Assembly: GCA_964247385.1 (NCBI GenBank)
Contig: CAXTUB010000002.1
Span: 62,001 to 126,000 of the forward strand
Source of the DNA: TMP-86 sp964247385
GTDB lineage: Bacteria; Pseudomonadota; Gammaproteobacteria; Steroidobacterales; Steroidobacteraceae
DNA length: 64,000 nt
Direction: 5' to 3'
Below the pieces are notes generated by a model, which saw nothing but the letters and a program-made list of their open reading frames with translations, searched no databases and was not told where the DNA came from. Both the position numbers and the translations under genes were made by a program. Below are positions 15,866 to 24,601 of the stretch, in pieces. Numbering within the stretch: position 1 is the stretch's first letter; each line of letters starts with the position of its first letter.

Positions 15866-16878
15866 GCCTGGCCGCAACCACTTCGTCGCTTCGCTCCGAG
15901 CAAGATCGCCTCGCGGCGCTGCGCGCGGAAGCCGCAATCGATCCTGATCCAGTCGGCACCGAGGCGCCGGCACGGGCCACGCAAGTCATCGCCATCTACG
16001 GCAAAGGCGGCATTGGCAAGAGTTTCACACTCGCCAATCTGTCCTACATGATGGCGCAGCTCGGAAAAAAGGTATTGCTCATCGGCTGCGATCCCAAGAG
16101 CGATACCACTTCGCTCTTGTTCGGCGGCCGTGCGTGTCCCACCATCATCGAGACTTCTGCGAAAAAGAAGCTCGCCGGGGAGCCGGTCGCCATCGGCGAT
16201 GTGTGTTTCAAGCGCGACGGAGTGTTCGCCATGGAGCTGGGCGGTCCGGAAGTGGGCCGGGGTTGCGGCGGCCGCGGCATCATCCATGGTTTCGAGCTGC
16301 TCGAAAAGCTCGGCTTTCACGAGTGGGGCTTCGATTACGTCTTGCTGGATTTTCTCGGCGATGTGGTGTGCGGAGGCTTCGGCTTGCCCATCGCACGCGA
16401 CATGTGCCAAAAGGTCATCGTCGTCGGCTCGAACGATCTGCAGTCGCTGTACGTCGCCAACAACGTGTGTTCGGCGGTCGAATATTTCCGCAAGCTGGGC
16501 GGCAATGTCGGCGTCGCGGGTCTCGTCATCAACAAAGATGATGGCACCGGCGAGGCGCAGGCCTTTGCGCAAGCCGCGGGAATTCCGGTGCTTGCCGCCA
16601 TTCCCGCCAACGAAGACATTCGGCGCAAGAGCGCGAACTACGACATCGTGGGCAAGCCCGGATCCGCGTGGGCGCCGTTGTTCGAGACCTTGGCGCAAAG
16701 CGTCGCCGAGGCGCCGCCGCTGCGTCCTGTGCCGCTGACTCAGGATGGCCTGCTCGCGCTGTTCAAAGGCGAAGCCGTCGGTCGGGGAGTCGTGCTCGAG
16801 CCCGCAACTCACGAGGATTTGTGCGGGCCCTCCGCGCAAGTGCGGCCTTCGCTCGAAGTGGTGTACGACACGGTATGA
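15862..16878 (+). CDS. bchX: Chlorophyllide reductase iron protein BchX
   Basis: NifH-like ATPase that feeds electrons to BchY-BchZ for reduction of the chlorin B ring of chlorophyllide a. The P-loop YGKGGIGKS is at residues 46-54, and two cluster cysteines lie in GRGCGGRG and LGDVVCGGF. The ATG at 15862 overlaps the bchC stop (ATGA) with GGAGAG seven bases upstream; an ATG two codons earlier is also possible. The sequence GKSFTLANLSYMMAQLGKKV and an N-terminal extension of about 40 residues distinguish BchX from BchL. Contains an oxygen-sensitive 4Fe-4S cluster. Confidence 0.95.
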   Translation: MSLAATTSSLRSEQDRLAALRAEAAIDPDPVGTEAPARATQVIAIYGKGGIGKSFTLANLSYMMAQLGKKVLLIGCDPKSDTTSLLFGGRACPTIIETSAKKKLAGEPVAIGDVCFKRDGVFAMELGGPEVGRGCGGRGIIHGFELLEKLGFHEWGFDYVLLDFLGDVVCGGFGLPIARDMCQKVIVVGSNDLQSLYVANNVCSAVEYFRKLGGNVGVAGLVINKDDGTGEAQAFAQAAGIPVLAAIPANEDIRRKSANYDIVGKPGSAWAPLFETLAQSVAEAPPLRPVPLTQDGLLALFKGEAVGRGVVLEPATHEDLCGPSAQVRPSLEVVYDTV

Positions 16879-18395
16879 GCGCAAACGCCTCGGGCTCTGT
16901 TTCTGCCGCGCACGCCGTGAGCGCTGCGAGCTGCCACGGCGGCAAGGCTCAATTGCAGAGCGCCGCCAGCGCGGCCGGCAAGAGCGAAACACTCGATGCC
17001 TATGCCAGGGATTATCCGCTCGGTCCCCACGACCAACCGCAAAGCATGTGTCCGGCATTCGGCTCGCTTCGCGTGGGATTGCGCATGCGGCGCACGGCCA
17101 CGGTGTTGTCGGGTTCGGCCTGCTGCGTCTATGGGCTGACTTTCACATCGCATTTTTACGGCGCGCGGCGCACCGTCGGGTACGTCCCGTTCAATTCCGA
17201 GACCTTGGTGACGGGCAAACTGTTCGAAGACATTCGCGAAGCCGTCTTCAAGCTCGCGGACCCTGCGCTCTACGACACGGTGGTCGTGATCAACTTATGC
17301 GTGCCCACGGCGTCCGGGGTGCCGCTGCAATTGTTGCCGAAGAGCATCGAAGGCGTGCGCATCATCGGCATCGACGTGCCCGGCTTCGGAGTGCCCACGC
17401 ACGCCGAAGCCAAGGACGTTCTCGCCGGAGCCATGCTGAAATTTGCGCGGTGCGAGGCGAGCTCGGGTCCCGTGCAAACTCCGCGCGGCGGGCGCCGCTC
17501 TTTGCCCGCGATCACGCTGCTCGGCGAAATGTTTCCCGCCGATCCCATGGTCATCGGCCACTTGCTCGAGCCGCTCGGGCTGGCGGCCGGACCGGTCGTG
17601 CCGACCCGCGAGTGGCGTGAGCTCTATGGCGCGCTCGATTGTGCGGCAGTAGCCGCCATCCACCCGTTCTACGCGGCATCGGTACGCGAGTTTCAGGCCG
17701 CGGGTCGCGCCGTGGTTGCTTCCGCTCCCGTCGGTCTCGAAGGCACGGCCGCTTGGCTCACCGCGATCGCCGACACGTGCAACGTCCCGGCCGAATCGCT
17801 GGGACGCGCGCACAACAAGGCATTGCCCGCCATTCGCGCCGCGCTGGATAAGTCGCGCATCGAAGGCCGGATCACAGTCTCGGGCTACGAAGGGTCCGAG
17901 CTATTGGTTGCGCGGCTGTTGATCGAAAGTGGCGCCGACGTGCGCTACGTGGGTACGGCATGTGCGCGGTCCCGATGGTCGGAACCCGACTGCGCCTGGC
18001 TCGAGAGCAAGTCCGTGCAAGTTCGCTATCGTGCATCGCTCGAGCAGGATCTTGCCGCCTTGGAAGAATTCGCTCCCGATCTCGCCATCGGTACGACTCC
18101 AGTAGTACAGAAAGCCAAGGAGCGCTGCATTCCCGCGCTGTATTTCACCAATTTGATTTCGGCGCGGCCTTTGTTCGGCGCCGCGGGCGCGGGCTCACTC
18201 GCGCAAGTGATCAACGCGGCGCTGAAGAACCGGGCGCGTTTTTCGCAGATGACGACGTTCTTCGAGGGAGTCGGCCGCGGTGATGCGGCCGGTGTTTGGG
18301 AGAACACCCCGCGCGCCCGTCCGCAATTTGCACAAGCGTATCGAGCGCAGCTTGCGAAGCGGGCCGCGAAGAGCAAGACCGGGGATATGACCTGA
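16875..18395 (+). CDS. bchY: Chlorophyllide reductase subunit BchY
   Basis: NifD/BchN-like catalytic component that pairs with BchZ. Cluster cysteines are visible in QSMCPAFGS, SACCVYG and INLCVPTAS. The ATG at 16875 overlaps the bchX stop by 4 bases; the frame continues upstream without homology. 506 residues. The first about 35 residues are Ala/Ser-rich and likely disordered, as seen in several members. Followed by bchZ with a one-base TGATG overlap, so BchX, BchY and BchZ are made from one message. Confidence 0.95.
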   Translation: MSANASGSVSAAHAVSAASCHGGKAQLQSAASAAGKSETLDAYARDYPLGPHDQPQSMCPAFGSLRVGLRMRRTATVLSGSACCVYGLTFTSHFYGARRTVGYVPFNSETLVTGKLFEDIREAVFKLADPALYDTVVVINLCVPTASGVPLQLLPKSIEGVRIIGIDVPGFGVPTHAEAKDVLAGAMLKFARCEASSGPVQTPRGGRRSLPAITLLGEMFPADPMVIGHLLEPLGLAAGPVVPTREWRELYGALDCAAVAAIHPFYAASVREFQAAGRAVVASAPVGLEGTAAWLTAIADTCNVPAESLGRAHNKALPAIRAALDKSRIEGRITVSGYEGSELLVARLLIESGADVRYVGTACARSRWSEPDCAWLESKSVQVRYRASLEQDLAALEEFAPDLAIGTTPVVQKAKERCIPALYFTNLISARPLFGAAGAGSLAQVINAALKNRARFSQMTTFFEGVGRGDAAGVWENTPRARPQFAQAYRAQLAKRAAKSKTGDMT

Positions 18396-19843
18396 TGTTG
18401 GTGCTCGACCATGATCGCGCCGGCGGCTATTGGGGCGCGGTTTACGTCTTCACGGCAATCAAGGGTCTGCAGGTCATCATCGACGGACCGGTGGGCTGCG
18501 AGAACCTGCCGGTGACCTCCGTGTTGCATTACACGGATGGCCTCCCGCCGCATGAGCTGCCCATCGTCGTCACCGGGCTTTCCGAAGAGGAACTGGGACA
18601 GCACGGCACCGAAGGCGCGATGCGCCGCGCGCACAAGACTTTGAATCCGGATCTGCCCTCCGTCGTGGTCACGGGGTCCATCGCCGAAATGATTGGCGGG
18701 GGAGTCACGCCCGAGGGCACCAACATCCAGCGCTTTCTGCCGCGCACCATCGATGAGGATCAATGGCAGAGCGCCAATCGCGCCATGGCCTGGTTGTGGA
18801 GCGAGTACGGCAAGAAAAAAATTCCCGCGCCCAAGCCGCGCAAAGACGGCGAGAAGCCGCGCGTCAACATCATCGGGCCCATTTACGGCACGTTCAATAC
18901 GGCGAGCGACCTGTGTGAGATTCGCCGCCTCATCGAGGGCATCGGCGCGGAAGTGAATCTCACGTTCCCGCTCGGAAGCCATCTCGAGGATGTGCCGCGT
19001 CTCATCGATGCCGAAGTGAATGTTTGCATGTACCGGGAGTACGGACGGCTGTTGTGCGAAGGACTCGCGCGGCCCTATCTGCAAGCGCCCATCGGTTTAC
19101 ATAGTACCACGAAGTTCTTGCGCTCGCTCGCCGAGCTGACGGGTCTCGACGCGGAACCCTTCATCGAGCGCGAAAAGCACACCACCATCAAGCCCGTATG
19201 GGATTTGTGGCGTTCGGTGACTCAAGATTTTTTCGGCACGGCGAGCTTCGCCATTGTGGCCAACGAAACTTACGCGCGAGGCGTGCGCAATTTCCTGGAA
19301 ACGGAGTTGGGGCTGCCGTGCACGTTCTCCTTCGCGCGCAAGGCGGGAGTGAAGCCCGATAACGATGCGGTGCGCCAGGCCATCAAGACATCTCCGCCGC
19401 TCGTGATGTTCGGCAGCTTCAACGAGCGCATGTATCTGGCGGAAAGCGGCGCGCGCGCAGCCTACATTCCAGCCTCTTTTCCCGGCGCCATCATTCGCCG
19501 CCACACCGGCACCCCGTTCATGGGGTACTCGGGCGCAACCTACCTCGTGCAGGAGGTGTGCAATGCGCTATTCGATGCGCTGTTCAACATCCTGCCGCTC
19601 GCGAGTGAGCTCGACCGTGTCGATGCCACGCCCTCGAGGCTGCATCAAGAGCTCGCCTGGACCGATGAAGCGCGCGATGCGTTGGAGCGGCAAGTCTGCG
19701 CAGAGCCCGTGATCGTGCGCATTTCCGCCGCTAAGCGGCTGCGCGACCGCATCGAAGCGCGCGCGCAGCACGCCGGCGAAGAGGTCGTCACGGCGAAGTT
19801 TTTCCATTTACACGCGGGTGTTCGTGAAGTGCAGAGCGCGTGA
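18395..19843 (+). CDS. bchZ: Chlorophyllide reductase subunit BchZ
   Basis: NifK/BchB-like subunit of chlorophyllide a reductase. The N-terminus (MLVLDHDRAGGYWGAVYVFT) and the DGPVGCENLPVTSVLHYTDG segment, which supplies a cluster ligand, are typical. 482 residues; the ATG shares one base with the bchY stop. The C-terminal part (about 430-480) is a helical segment like those of other BchZ proteins. It is followed by the 138-base puf leader without an obvious terminator, so read-through into pufBALMC is likely, as in the superoperons of other purple bacteria. Confidence 0.95.
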   Translation: MLVLDHDRAGGYWGAVYVFTAIKGLQVIIDGPVGCENLPVTSVLHYTDGLPPHELPIVVTGLSEEELGQHGTEGAMRRAHKTLNPDLPSVVVTGSIAEMIGGGVTPEGTNIQRFLPRTIDEDQWQSANRAMAWLWSEYGKKKIPAPKPRKDGEKPRVNIIGPIYGTFNTASDLCEIRRLIEGIGAEVNLTFPLGSHLEDVPRLIDAEVNVCMYREYGRLLCEGLARPYLQAPIGLHSTTKFLRSLAELTGLDAEPFIEREKHTTIKPVWDLWRSVTQDFFGTASFAIVANETYARGVRNFLETELGLPCTFSFARKAGVKPDNDAVRQAIKTSPPLVMFGSFNERMYLAESGARAAYIPASFPGAIIRRHTGTPFMGYSGATYLVQEVCNALFDALFNILPLASELDRVDATPSRLHQELAWTDEARDALERQVCAEPVIVRISAAKRLRDRIEARAQHAGEEVVTAKFFHLHAGVREVQSA

Positions 19844-19981
19844 TGCAGTGGCAGGAAATTGAAAATCACTCAGGCAACTGGGTAGAGGGTGCTCGCCGGG
19901 ACAGTCAACGGCGGGCGACATATCCGCGCGCTTGCGGGCGCGGGTGGCTGGCCGAAAGGCCGATGTGTGGAGGTGAGACGT
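19844..19981 (+). promoter_or_regulatory. bchZ-pufB leader with stem-loops
   Basis: No gene is seen here. Two small hairpins occur: a GC-rich one around 19924-19942 (CCGCGC against GCGCGG) and a GGCC-GAAA-GGCC tetraloop hairpin at 19950-19961, ending six bases before the GGAGG ribosome-binding site of pufB. A TTGAAA/TAGAGG pair with 17-bp spacing (19859-19887) is a weak promoter candidate. Such structures could stabilise the 5' end of processed puf mRNA; this is inferred. Confidence 0.4.
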
Positions 19982-20134
19982 ATGGTTGATGACAAGAGAG
20001 GGGGCTCGCTCTCGGGGCTGACGGAGAGTGAAGCGAAGGAATTCCACGGAATCTTCGTTACGAGCTTCATCATTTTCACCGTGATCGCGATCGTCGCTCA
20101 CTTTTTAGTTTGGCAGTGGAGACCTTGGCTCTAG
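19982..20134 (+). CDS. pufB: Light-harvesting 1 (B870) beta chain PufB
   Basis: A 50-residue single-span antenna polypeptide. After a polar N-terminus comes LTESEAKEFHGIFVTSF, the transmembrane helix and the bacteriochlorophyll-ligating His at residue 40 in AIVAHFLVWQWRPWL. It forms the LH1 ring with PufA around the reaction centre. The ATG at 19982 is set by GGAGG 8-12 bases upstream and by family length; the frame is open upstream without homology. Order pufB-A-L-M-C is the common one. Confidence 0.97.
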   Translation: MVDDKRGGSLSGLTESEAKEFHGIFVTSFIIFTVIAIVAHFLVWQWRPWL

Positions 20135-20188
20135 CACCCGCAATGGTGCGGACCTAAGGATTCGAAACTACTCATAGGAGACTAGAAA

Positions 20189-20380
20189 ATGTGGCGAATT
20201 TGGCTTCTTTTCGATCCTCGCAGAGCGTTGATTGCGCTGTTTACCTTCTTGTTCGTGCTGGCATTGCTGATTCATTTCATCTTGCTCAGCACGGACCGGT
20301 TCAACTGGCTCGGCGGACATGGATCGGCCTCGGCGGCCGCTCAGCACATGTCGACGATGCCGGCGCCGCCAGCGCAGTAA
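20189..20380 (+). CDS. pufA: Light-harvesting 1 (B870) alpha chain PufA
   Basis: A 63-residue antenna chain, MWRIWLLFDPRRALIALFTF followed by the ligand His at residue 29 (LALLIHFILLSTDRFNWL). The WRIWLLFDP start is classic LH1 alpha. Beyond the helix there is a short Ala/Ser/Pro tail (residues 45-63) that faces the periplasm. AGGAGA sits before the ATG. The gap to pufL contains a strong hairpin that probably sets the ratio of antenna to reaction-centre mRNA. Confidence 0.97.
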   Translation: MWRIWLLFDPRRALIALFTFLFVLALLIHFILLSTDRFNWLGGHGSASAAAQHMSTMPAPPAQ

Positions 20381-20398
20381 GCGCAAGTTTGAGTGAAA

Positions 20399-20443
20399 GG
20401 CGGCGGATCGAGGGGTGCCGGGTGCACGACCTCATCCGCTGCC
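20399..20443 (+). terminator. Intercistronic puf stem-loop between pufA and pufL
   Basis: GGCGGCGGAT-c-GAGG (20399-20413) pairs with CCTC-ATCCGCTGCC (20430-20443): a 14-bp stem with one bulged C and one G-U pair, loop of 16. No U-run follows, so it is more likely an RNA-stability element or partial attenuator than a full terminator. Hairpins at this place protect the 3' end of pufBA mRNA in Rhodobacter, giving excess antenna over reaction-centre protein. Confidence 0.72.
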
Positions 20444-20488
20444 GGACGCTCGAGTCACCGATTACGGATATACAAAGAGAGCACAGAC

Positions 20489-21313
20489 ATGGCCATGCTC
20501 AGCTTCGAAAGGAAATACCGGGTACGCGGTGGAACCCTGCTCGGCGGAGACTTGTTCGATTTTTGGGTGGGTCCGTTCTACGTCGGCTTCTTTGGCGTGA
20601 CGACCGCCTTTTTCTCGTTGCTGGGAACGCTTCTCATCGTCTGGGCCGCGGCCATTGGGCCGACGTGGAATTTGTGGCAGATCAACATCGCGCCGCCGGA
20701 TCTCAAATACGGGCTCGGCCTTGCGCCTCTGGCCGAGGGCGGTCTGTGGCAGCTCATCACCATGTGCGCCACCGCGGCGTTCATTTCGTGGGCGCTCCGC
20801 GAAGTTGAAATTTGCCGCAAGCTCGGTATTGGATACCACGTGCCGTTTGCTTTTGGCTCCGCAATTCTCGCGTACGTGAGCCTGGTGATCGTTCGCCCTT
20901 TGCTATTGGGCGCCTGGGGACACGGCTTCCCTTACGGCATTTTCAGCCACCTGGATTGGGTCTCCAACACCGGCTATCAATACCTGCACTTTCATTACAA
21001 CCCGGCGCATATGTTGGCCGTGAGTTTTTTCTTTACGACGACCCTGGCGCTGTCTCTGCACGGGGCAGTCATTTTGTCTTCCACCAACCCCCGCAAAGGG
21101 GAGCCCATCAAAACTCCCGAGGAAGAGAACACGTATTTTCGCGACACCATCGGTTATTCCATCGGCACCTTGGGTATCCATCGCTTGGGCTTGTTCCTCG
21201 CCATCAGCGCATCGTTCTGGAGTGCGGTATGCATCGTGATCAGCGGACCCTTCTGGACGCGTGGATGGCCTGAGTGGTGGAGCTGGTGGCTCAATTTGTC
21301 GATCTGGCGCTGA
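20489..21313 (+). CDS. pufL: Photosynthetic reaction centre L subunit
   Basis: Five-helix core subunit of the type II reaction centre, 274 residues, starting MAMLSFERKYRVRGGTLLGG. Ligands for the accessory bacteriochlorophyll (FSHLDWVSNTGY), the special pair (HFHYNPAHM) and the non-haem iron (the latter segment plus SLHGAVI) are present. The ATG at 20489 fits the family; the open frame upstream spans the hairpin and is not coding. The residue pattern NTGYQYLHFHYNPAH differs at a few positions from Rhodobacter, as in other purple bacteria with PufC. Confidence 0.97.
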   Translation: MAMLSFERKYRVRGGTLLGGDLFDFWVGPFYVGFFGVTTAFFSLLGTLLIVWAAAIGPTWNLWQINIAPPDLKYGLGLAPLAEGGLWQLITMCATAAFISWALREVEICRKLGIGYHVPFAFGSAILAYVSLVIVRPLLLGAWGHGFPYGIFSHLDWVSNTGYQYLHFHYNPAHMLAVSFFFTTTLALSLHGAVILSSTNPRKGEPIKTPEEENTYFRDTIGYSIGTLGIHRLGLFLAISASFWSAVCIVISGPFWTRGWPEWWSWWLNLSIWR

Positions 21314-21343
21314 AGACACGCAAGGGCTGAAGACACGCAAGGG
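21310..21343 (+). repeat. Perfect 17-bp tandem duplication at the pufL-pufM junction
   Basis: CTGAAGACACGCAAGGG occurs twice without gap, at 21310-21326 and 21327-21343. The first copy contains the pufL stop codon (TGA at 21311-21313), so the second adds only spacer and a second AAGGG purine run upstream of the pufM start at 21351. A recent duplication in the ribosome-binding region is the simplest reading. Confidence 0.9.
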
Positions 21344-21350
21344 GAACGGC

Positions 21351-22328
21351 ATGTTCGAATACCAGAATATTTTTACGCGCGTCGAAGTTCATGCGCCGCC
21401 CCAACCCGGCACGCCCATGCGGCGCGGCGTGTGGCGCCGGCAAGGCACGCCGTTTTTTAGTTATTGGCTCGGCAAAATCGGCGATGCGCAGGTCGGACCC
21501 ATTTATCTGGGAACTCTCGGCGTCATGTCGCTCGTGTGCGGTTTCGTCGCGTTCGAAATCGTCGGGCTCAATATGTTCGCATCGGTCAACTGGAATCCGA
21601 TTCAGTTCGTGCGCCAGCTGCCCTGGCTCGGTCTGGAGCCGCCGGCGCCTTCCAACGGCTTGCATTTCCCGCCTCTGAAGGAAGGGGGCTGGTGGCTCAT
21701 GGCGGGCTTCTTCATGACCACCTCGGTATTGTTGTGGTGGCTGCGCATGTATCGCAGAGCTCGCGCGCTGGGCATGGGCACCCACGTTGCATGGGCATTT
21801 CTGTCGGCGATTTGGCTGATGCTGGTGCTCGGAATCATTCGTCCCGTCTTGATGGGAAGTTTCGGCGAGGCCGTTCCATTCGGAATATTCCCGCACTTGG
21901 ATTGGACTGCGGCGTTCTCGATCCGCTATGGCAACTTGTTTTATAACCCGTTTCATTGCCTGTCCATTGCCTTCCTCTACGGCTCGGCGCTGTTGTTTGC
22001 CATGCATGGCGGCACCATCCTGGCCGTAAGCCGTTATGGAGGCGAACGCGAAATCGAACAAGTGGTGGATCGAGGCACGGCGGCGGAGCGGGCAGCGCTA
22101 TTTTGGCGTTGGACCATGGGCTTCAACGCCACCATGGAATCCATCCATCGGTGGGCTTGGTGGTTTGCGGTGCTATGCCCGTTGGTGGGCGGCATCGGCA
22201 TTTTGCTGACCGGAACGGTCGTGGATAACTGGTATCTATGGGCCGTCAAGCACCACATGGCGCCGCAATACCCGCATGTATTTCCGCCCATCATCGATCC
22301 GAATACCTTGCAAGGAGCACCGCAATGA
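21351..22328 (+). CDS. pufM: Photosynthetic reaction centre M subunit
   Basis: Partner of PufL in the reaction-centre core, 325 residues. Recognisable are GIFPHLDWTAAFS (accessory pigment His), LFYNPFHCLSI (special pair His), and the iron ligands in FAMHGGT, the GEREIEQ glutamate and MESIHRWAWW. The AAGGGGAACGGC stretch before the ATG at 21351 acts as ribosome-binding site. The stop overlaps pufC (ATGA). The C-terminal tail beyond the last helix (about 300-325) is longer than in Rhodobacter, as expected when a tetrahaem cytochrome docks on the periplasmic face. Confidence 0.97.
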   Translation: MFEYQNIFTRVEVHAPPQPGTPMRRGVWRRQGTPFFSYWLGKIGDAQVGPIYLGTLGVMSLVCGFVAFEIVGLNMFASVNWNPIQFVRQLPWLGLEPPAPSNGLHFPPLKEGGWWLMAGFFMTTSVLLWWLRMYRRARALGMGTHVAWAFLSAIWLMLVLGIIRPVLMGSFGEAVPFGIFPHLDWTAAFSIRYGNLFYNPFHCLSIAFLYGSALLFAMHGGTILAVSRYGGEREIEQVVDRGTAAERAALFWRWTMGFNATMESIHRWAWWFAVLCPLVGGIGILLTGTVVDNWYLWAVKHHMAPQYPHVFPPIIDPNTLQGAPQ

Positions 22329-23515
22329 TTCGCGCGACTCTCAATGCAAGTTTGGCCAAGACCGATACGGCGCGGTTGCTTTTCAGGGGGTCACTGCTCG
22401 CCGCCGTCGGCGCGGGGCTTTTGCTGGCTGGTTGCGAGCGGCCTCCCGTCGAGACCAAGCAGGGCGGTTTTCGCGGGCTCGGCATGGAGCAGGTCATCAA
22501 TCCTCGGATCGATGCCAAGAAAGAGGCCGCCAACAGGCTGCCCGATGTGATTCCTGCGGCCCCTGCGGGGGGGCCGCTGGCCTCGAGCGTGTATCAGAAT
22601 ATTCAGGTTCTCAAGGATCTGAACGTCGCGCAGTTCTCGCGCGTCATGCTGGCGATCACCCAATGGGTCGCGCCTCCGGAGCAAAGTTGCAACTATTGTC
22701 ACACCGCGGAGATGGCGAGCGATGCGCGCTACACCAAGGTGGTATCGCGCCGAATGCTGCAAATGGTCCGACACATCAACAGCGATTGGAAAACCCACGT
22801 CGGCGACACCGGAGTGACGTGCTATACCTGCCACCGCGGCAACGCCGTGCCTCAACACGTTTGGTTTACGAGCGTGGGCGCGCGCAACAACAGCGGGCTG
22901 ACCGCGAACACCGCCGGTCAGGATGCGCCGCTCGTGGCGCCAAATCTGACCTCGCTCCCCTACGATCCCTTCAGCTATTTCATGCAGGGCAATAACAATA
23001 TTCGTGTGGTCTCGGTCGAAGCCTTGCCGGGCAGCAATCGCTCATCGATCAAGGAGGCTGAAAACAGCTACAGTCTGATGATTCATTTCAGTGAAGCGCT
23101 GGGCGTCAATTGCACCTATTGCCACAATAGCCGCTCCTTCTTCGTTTGGGACCAAAGCACGCCGAAGCGCGCCACGGCGTGGTATGCGATTCGCATGGCG
23201 CGGGATTTGAACGATCACTATCTCACGCCGCTCAAGCCCAACTTCCCCGCACATCGGTTGGGCCTCGCCGGCGATGTCGGCAAAGTCAATTGCGCGACCT
23301 GCCATCAAGGGGTGTTCAAGCCTCTATACGGCGAGAGCATGGCCAAGTCGTATCCAGAGCTGCAGGGCGTCATGCATCCGCCGGTGGAGAGTGCGCCGTC
23401 TCAGCTCCCCGCGCCCGGCCCGGACGGAACATCGATGGGCTCGCCTGCTCCGACCGCCAGGCAAGCGTTGCCGGCCCAAACCGCCCCGGTCTTGCTGGCG
23501 AGGGCCGCGCATTAG
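22325..23515 (+). CDS. pufC: Reaction centre tetrahaem cytochrome c PufC (lipoprotein)
   Basis: Membrane-anchored electron donor to the oxidised special pair. A signal with lipobox LLAGC (Cys37) gives a lipid anchor on the periplasmic side. Four CxxCH haem sites are at residues 122-126, 166-170, 263-267 and 323-327, arranged in two pairs as in the family. 396 residues; the last about 45 are Pro/Ala-rich (PSQLPAPGPDG and following) and look unstructured. The ATG overlaps the pufM stop. The HiPIP encoded at 45816 is a plausible soluble donor. Confidence 0.97.
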   Translation: MIRATLNASLAKTDTARLLFRGSLLAAVGAGLLLAGCERPPVETKQGGFRGLGMEQVINPRIDAKKEAANRLPDVIPAAPAGGPLASSVYQNIQVLKDLNVAQFSRVMLAITQWVAPPEQSCNYCHTAEMASDARYTKVVSRRMLQMVRHINSDWKTHVGDTGVTCYTCHRGNAVPQHVWFTSVGARNNSGLTANTAGQDAPLVAPNLTSLPYDPFSYFMQGNNNIRVVSVEALPGSNRSSIKEAENSYSLMIHFSEALGVNCTYCHNSRSFFVWDQSTPKRATAWYAIRMARDLNDHYLTPLKPNFPAHRLGLAGDVGKVNCATCHQGVFKPLYGESMAKSYPELQGVMHPPVESAPSQLPAPGPDGTSMGSPAPTARQALPAQTAPVLLARAAH

Positions 23516-23534
23516 CGCAGCCAAGGAAATCAAC

Positions 23535-24458
23535 ATGGAAGTTCTTCTCGCTCAACCGCGCGGATTTTGCGCAGGCGTTGCGCGAGCCATCCACACCGTC
23601 GAAAGTGCGCTGGCTACTCATGGAAGCCCGGTGTACGTCTATCACGAGATCGTGCACAACGGACATGTCGTCGATGACCTGACGCTGCGTGGTGCGATCT
23701 TCGTTGAAGACATCGGCGTCATTCCGGAAGGCGCGGTCACCGTGTTCAGCGCGCATGGCGTGTCGAATGCCGTGGTCGCGCAAGCGCGCGCACGCGGCTT
23801 GCGCATCATCGATGCCACCTGTCCGCTGGTGGCGAAAGTACACGTGCAGGCCCAGCGCTATGCCAAACAGGGATACCACCTCATCGTGATAGGACATGCG
23901 GGGCATGAAGAAGTGGTGGGAACCACCGGCTCGGTTGACGTGCCCATGCATGTGGTGGCGACTGTCGACGATGTCGAGGGCTTGCCGATTCCGCGCGATG
24001 CTCCCGTGGCCTATGTCACACAGACCACATTGAGTCTGGATGACACGCGCGAAATCATCGAGGCGCTGAAGCGACGCTTCGCGCACATCGTGGGCCCCGA
24101 TTTGAGCGATATCTGCTATGCGACGCTCAACCGGCAGAATGCCGTGCGCGAGATGGCGGGCACTGTCGACGTGATGCTCGTGGTCGGCGCGGCGAACAGC
24201 TCGAATTCGAATCGTCTGCGCGAAGTGGCGGCCCAACAAGGCATCCCGGCCCATCTGATCCAGGATGAATCTCAGATCGATCCGGAGTGGCTGCGCAGCG
24301 CGGGCCGTGTCGGAGTCACGGCTGGCGCCTCCGCGCCGGAGGTTCTCGTCTCGGGCGTGCGCGCTCGCTTAAAGGCGCTGGGGGCCTCGAGTGAGCGTGA
24401 GCTGGCGGGCATCCACGAATCCGTGACGTTCAAGCTTCCCGCGCTCGCGGCCGTATAG
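23535..24458 (+). CDS. ispH: 4-hydroxy-3-methylbut-2-enyl diphosphate reductase (LytB)
   Basis: Last enzyme of the non-mevalonate isoprenoid route, making IPP and DMAPP with a 4Fe-4S cluster. The three cluster cysteines are at residues 12 (RGFCAGV), 96 (DATCPLV) and 194 (DICYATLNRQ). 307 residues, complete. It begins 19 bases after pufC and so probably belongs to the puf transcript, tying precursor supply for carotenoids and the bacteriochlorophyll tail to reaction-centre expression. A second, housekeeping copy may exist elsewhere; that cannot be seen here. Confidence 0.95.
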   Translation: MEVLLAQPRGFCAGVARAIHTVESALATHGSPVYVYHEIVHNGHVVDDLTLRGAIFVEDIGVIPEGAVTVFSAHGVSNAVVAQARARGLRIIDATCPLVAKVHVQAQRYAKQGYHLIVIGHAGHEEVVGTTGSVDVPMHVVATVDDVEGLPIPRDAPVAYVTQTTLSLDDTREIIEALKRRFAHIVGPDLSDICYATLNRQNAVREMAGTVDVMLVVGAANSSNSNRLREVAAQQGIPAHLIQDESQIDPEWLRSAGRVGVTAGASAPEVLVSGVRARLKALGASSERELAGIHESVTFKLPALAAV

Positions 24459-24601
24459 CTCATCGAAGCCGCGCCAGGATCGCTGCGCGCGCGAGGTCAA
24501 ATTCAAAGTAGGAAAGCGCGGACCCGCGTTACGCGTGCGAATACATATCGCGCAGCGCGAGCGCACGGGTATGTTGCCGCTCTTTGCAAGAGGAGTGGAC
24601 C

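Noticed and set aside
19950..19961. GGCC-GAAA-GGCC hairpin as transcription terminator before pufB
   Set aside because: No U-run follows and pufB begins 20 bases later; more likely a leader RNA structure.
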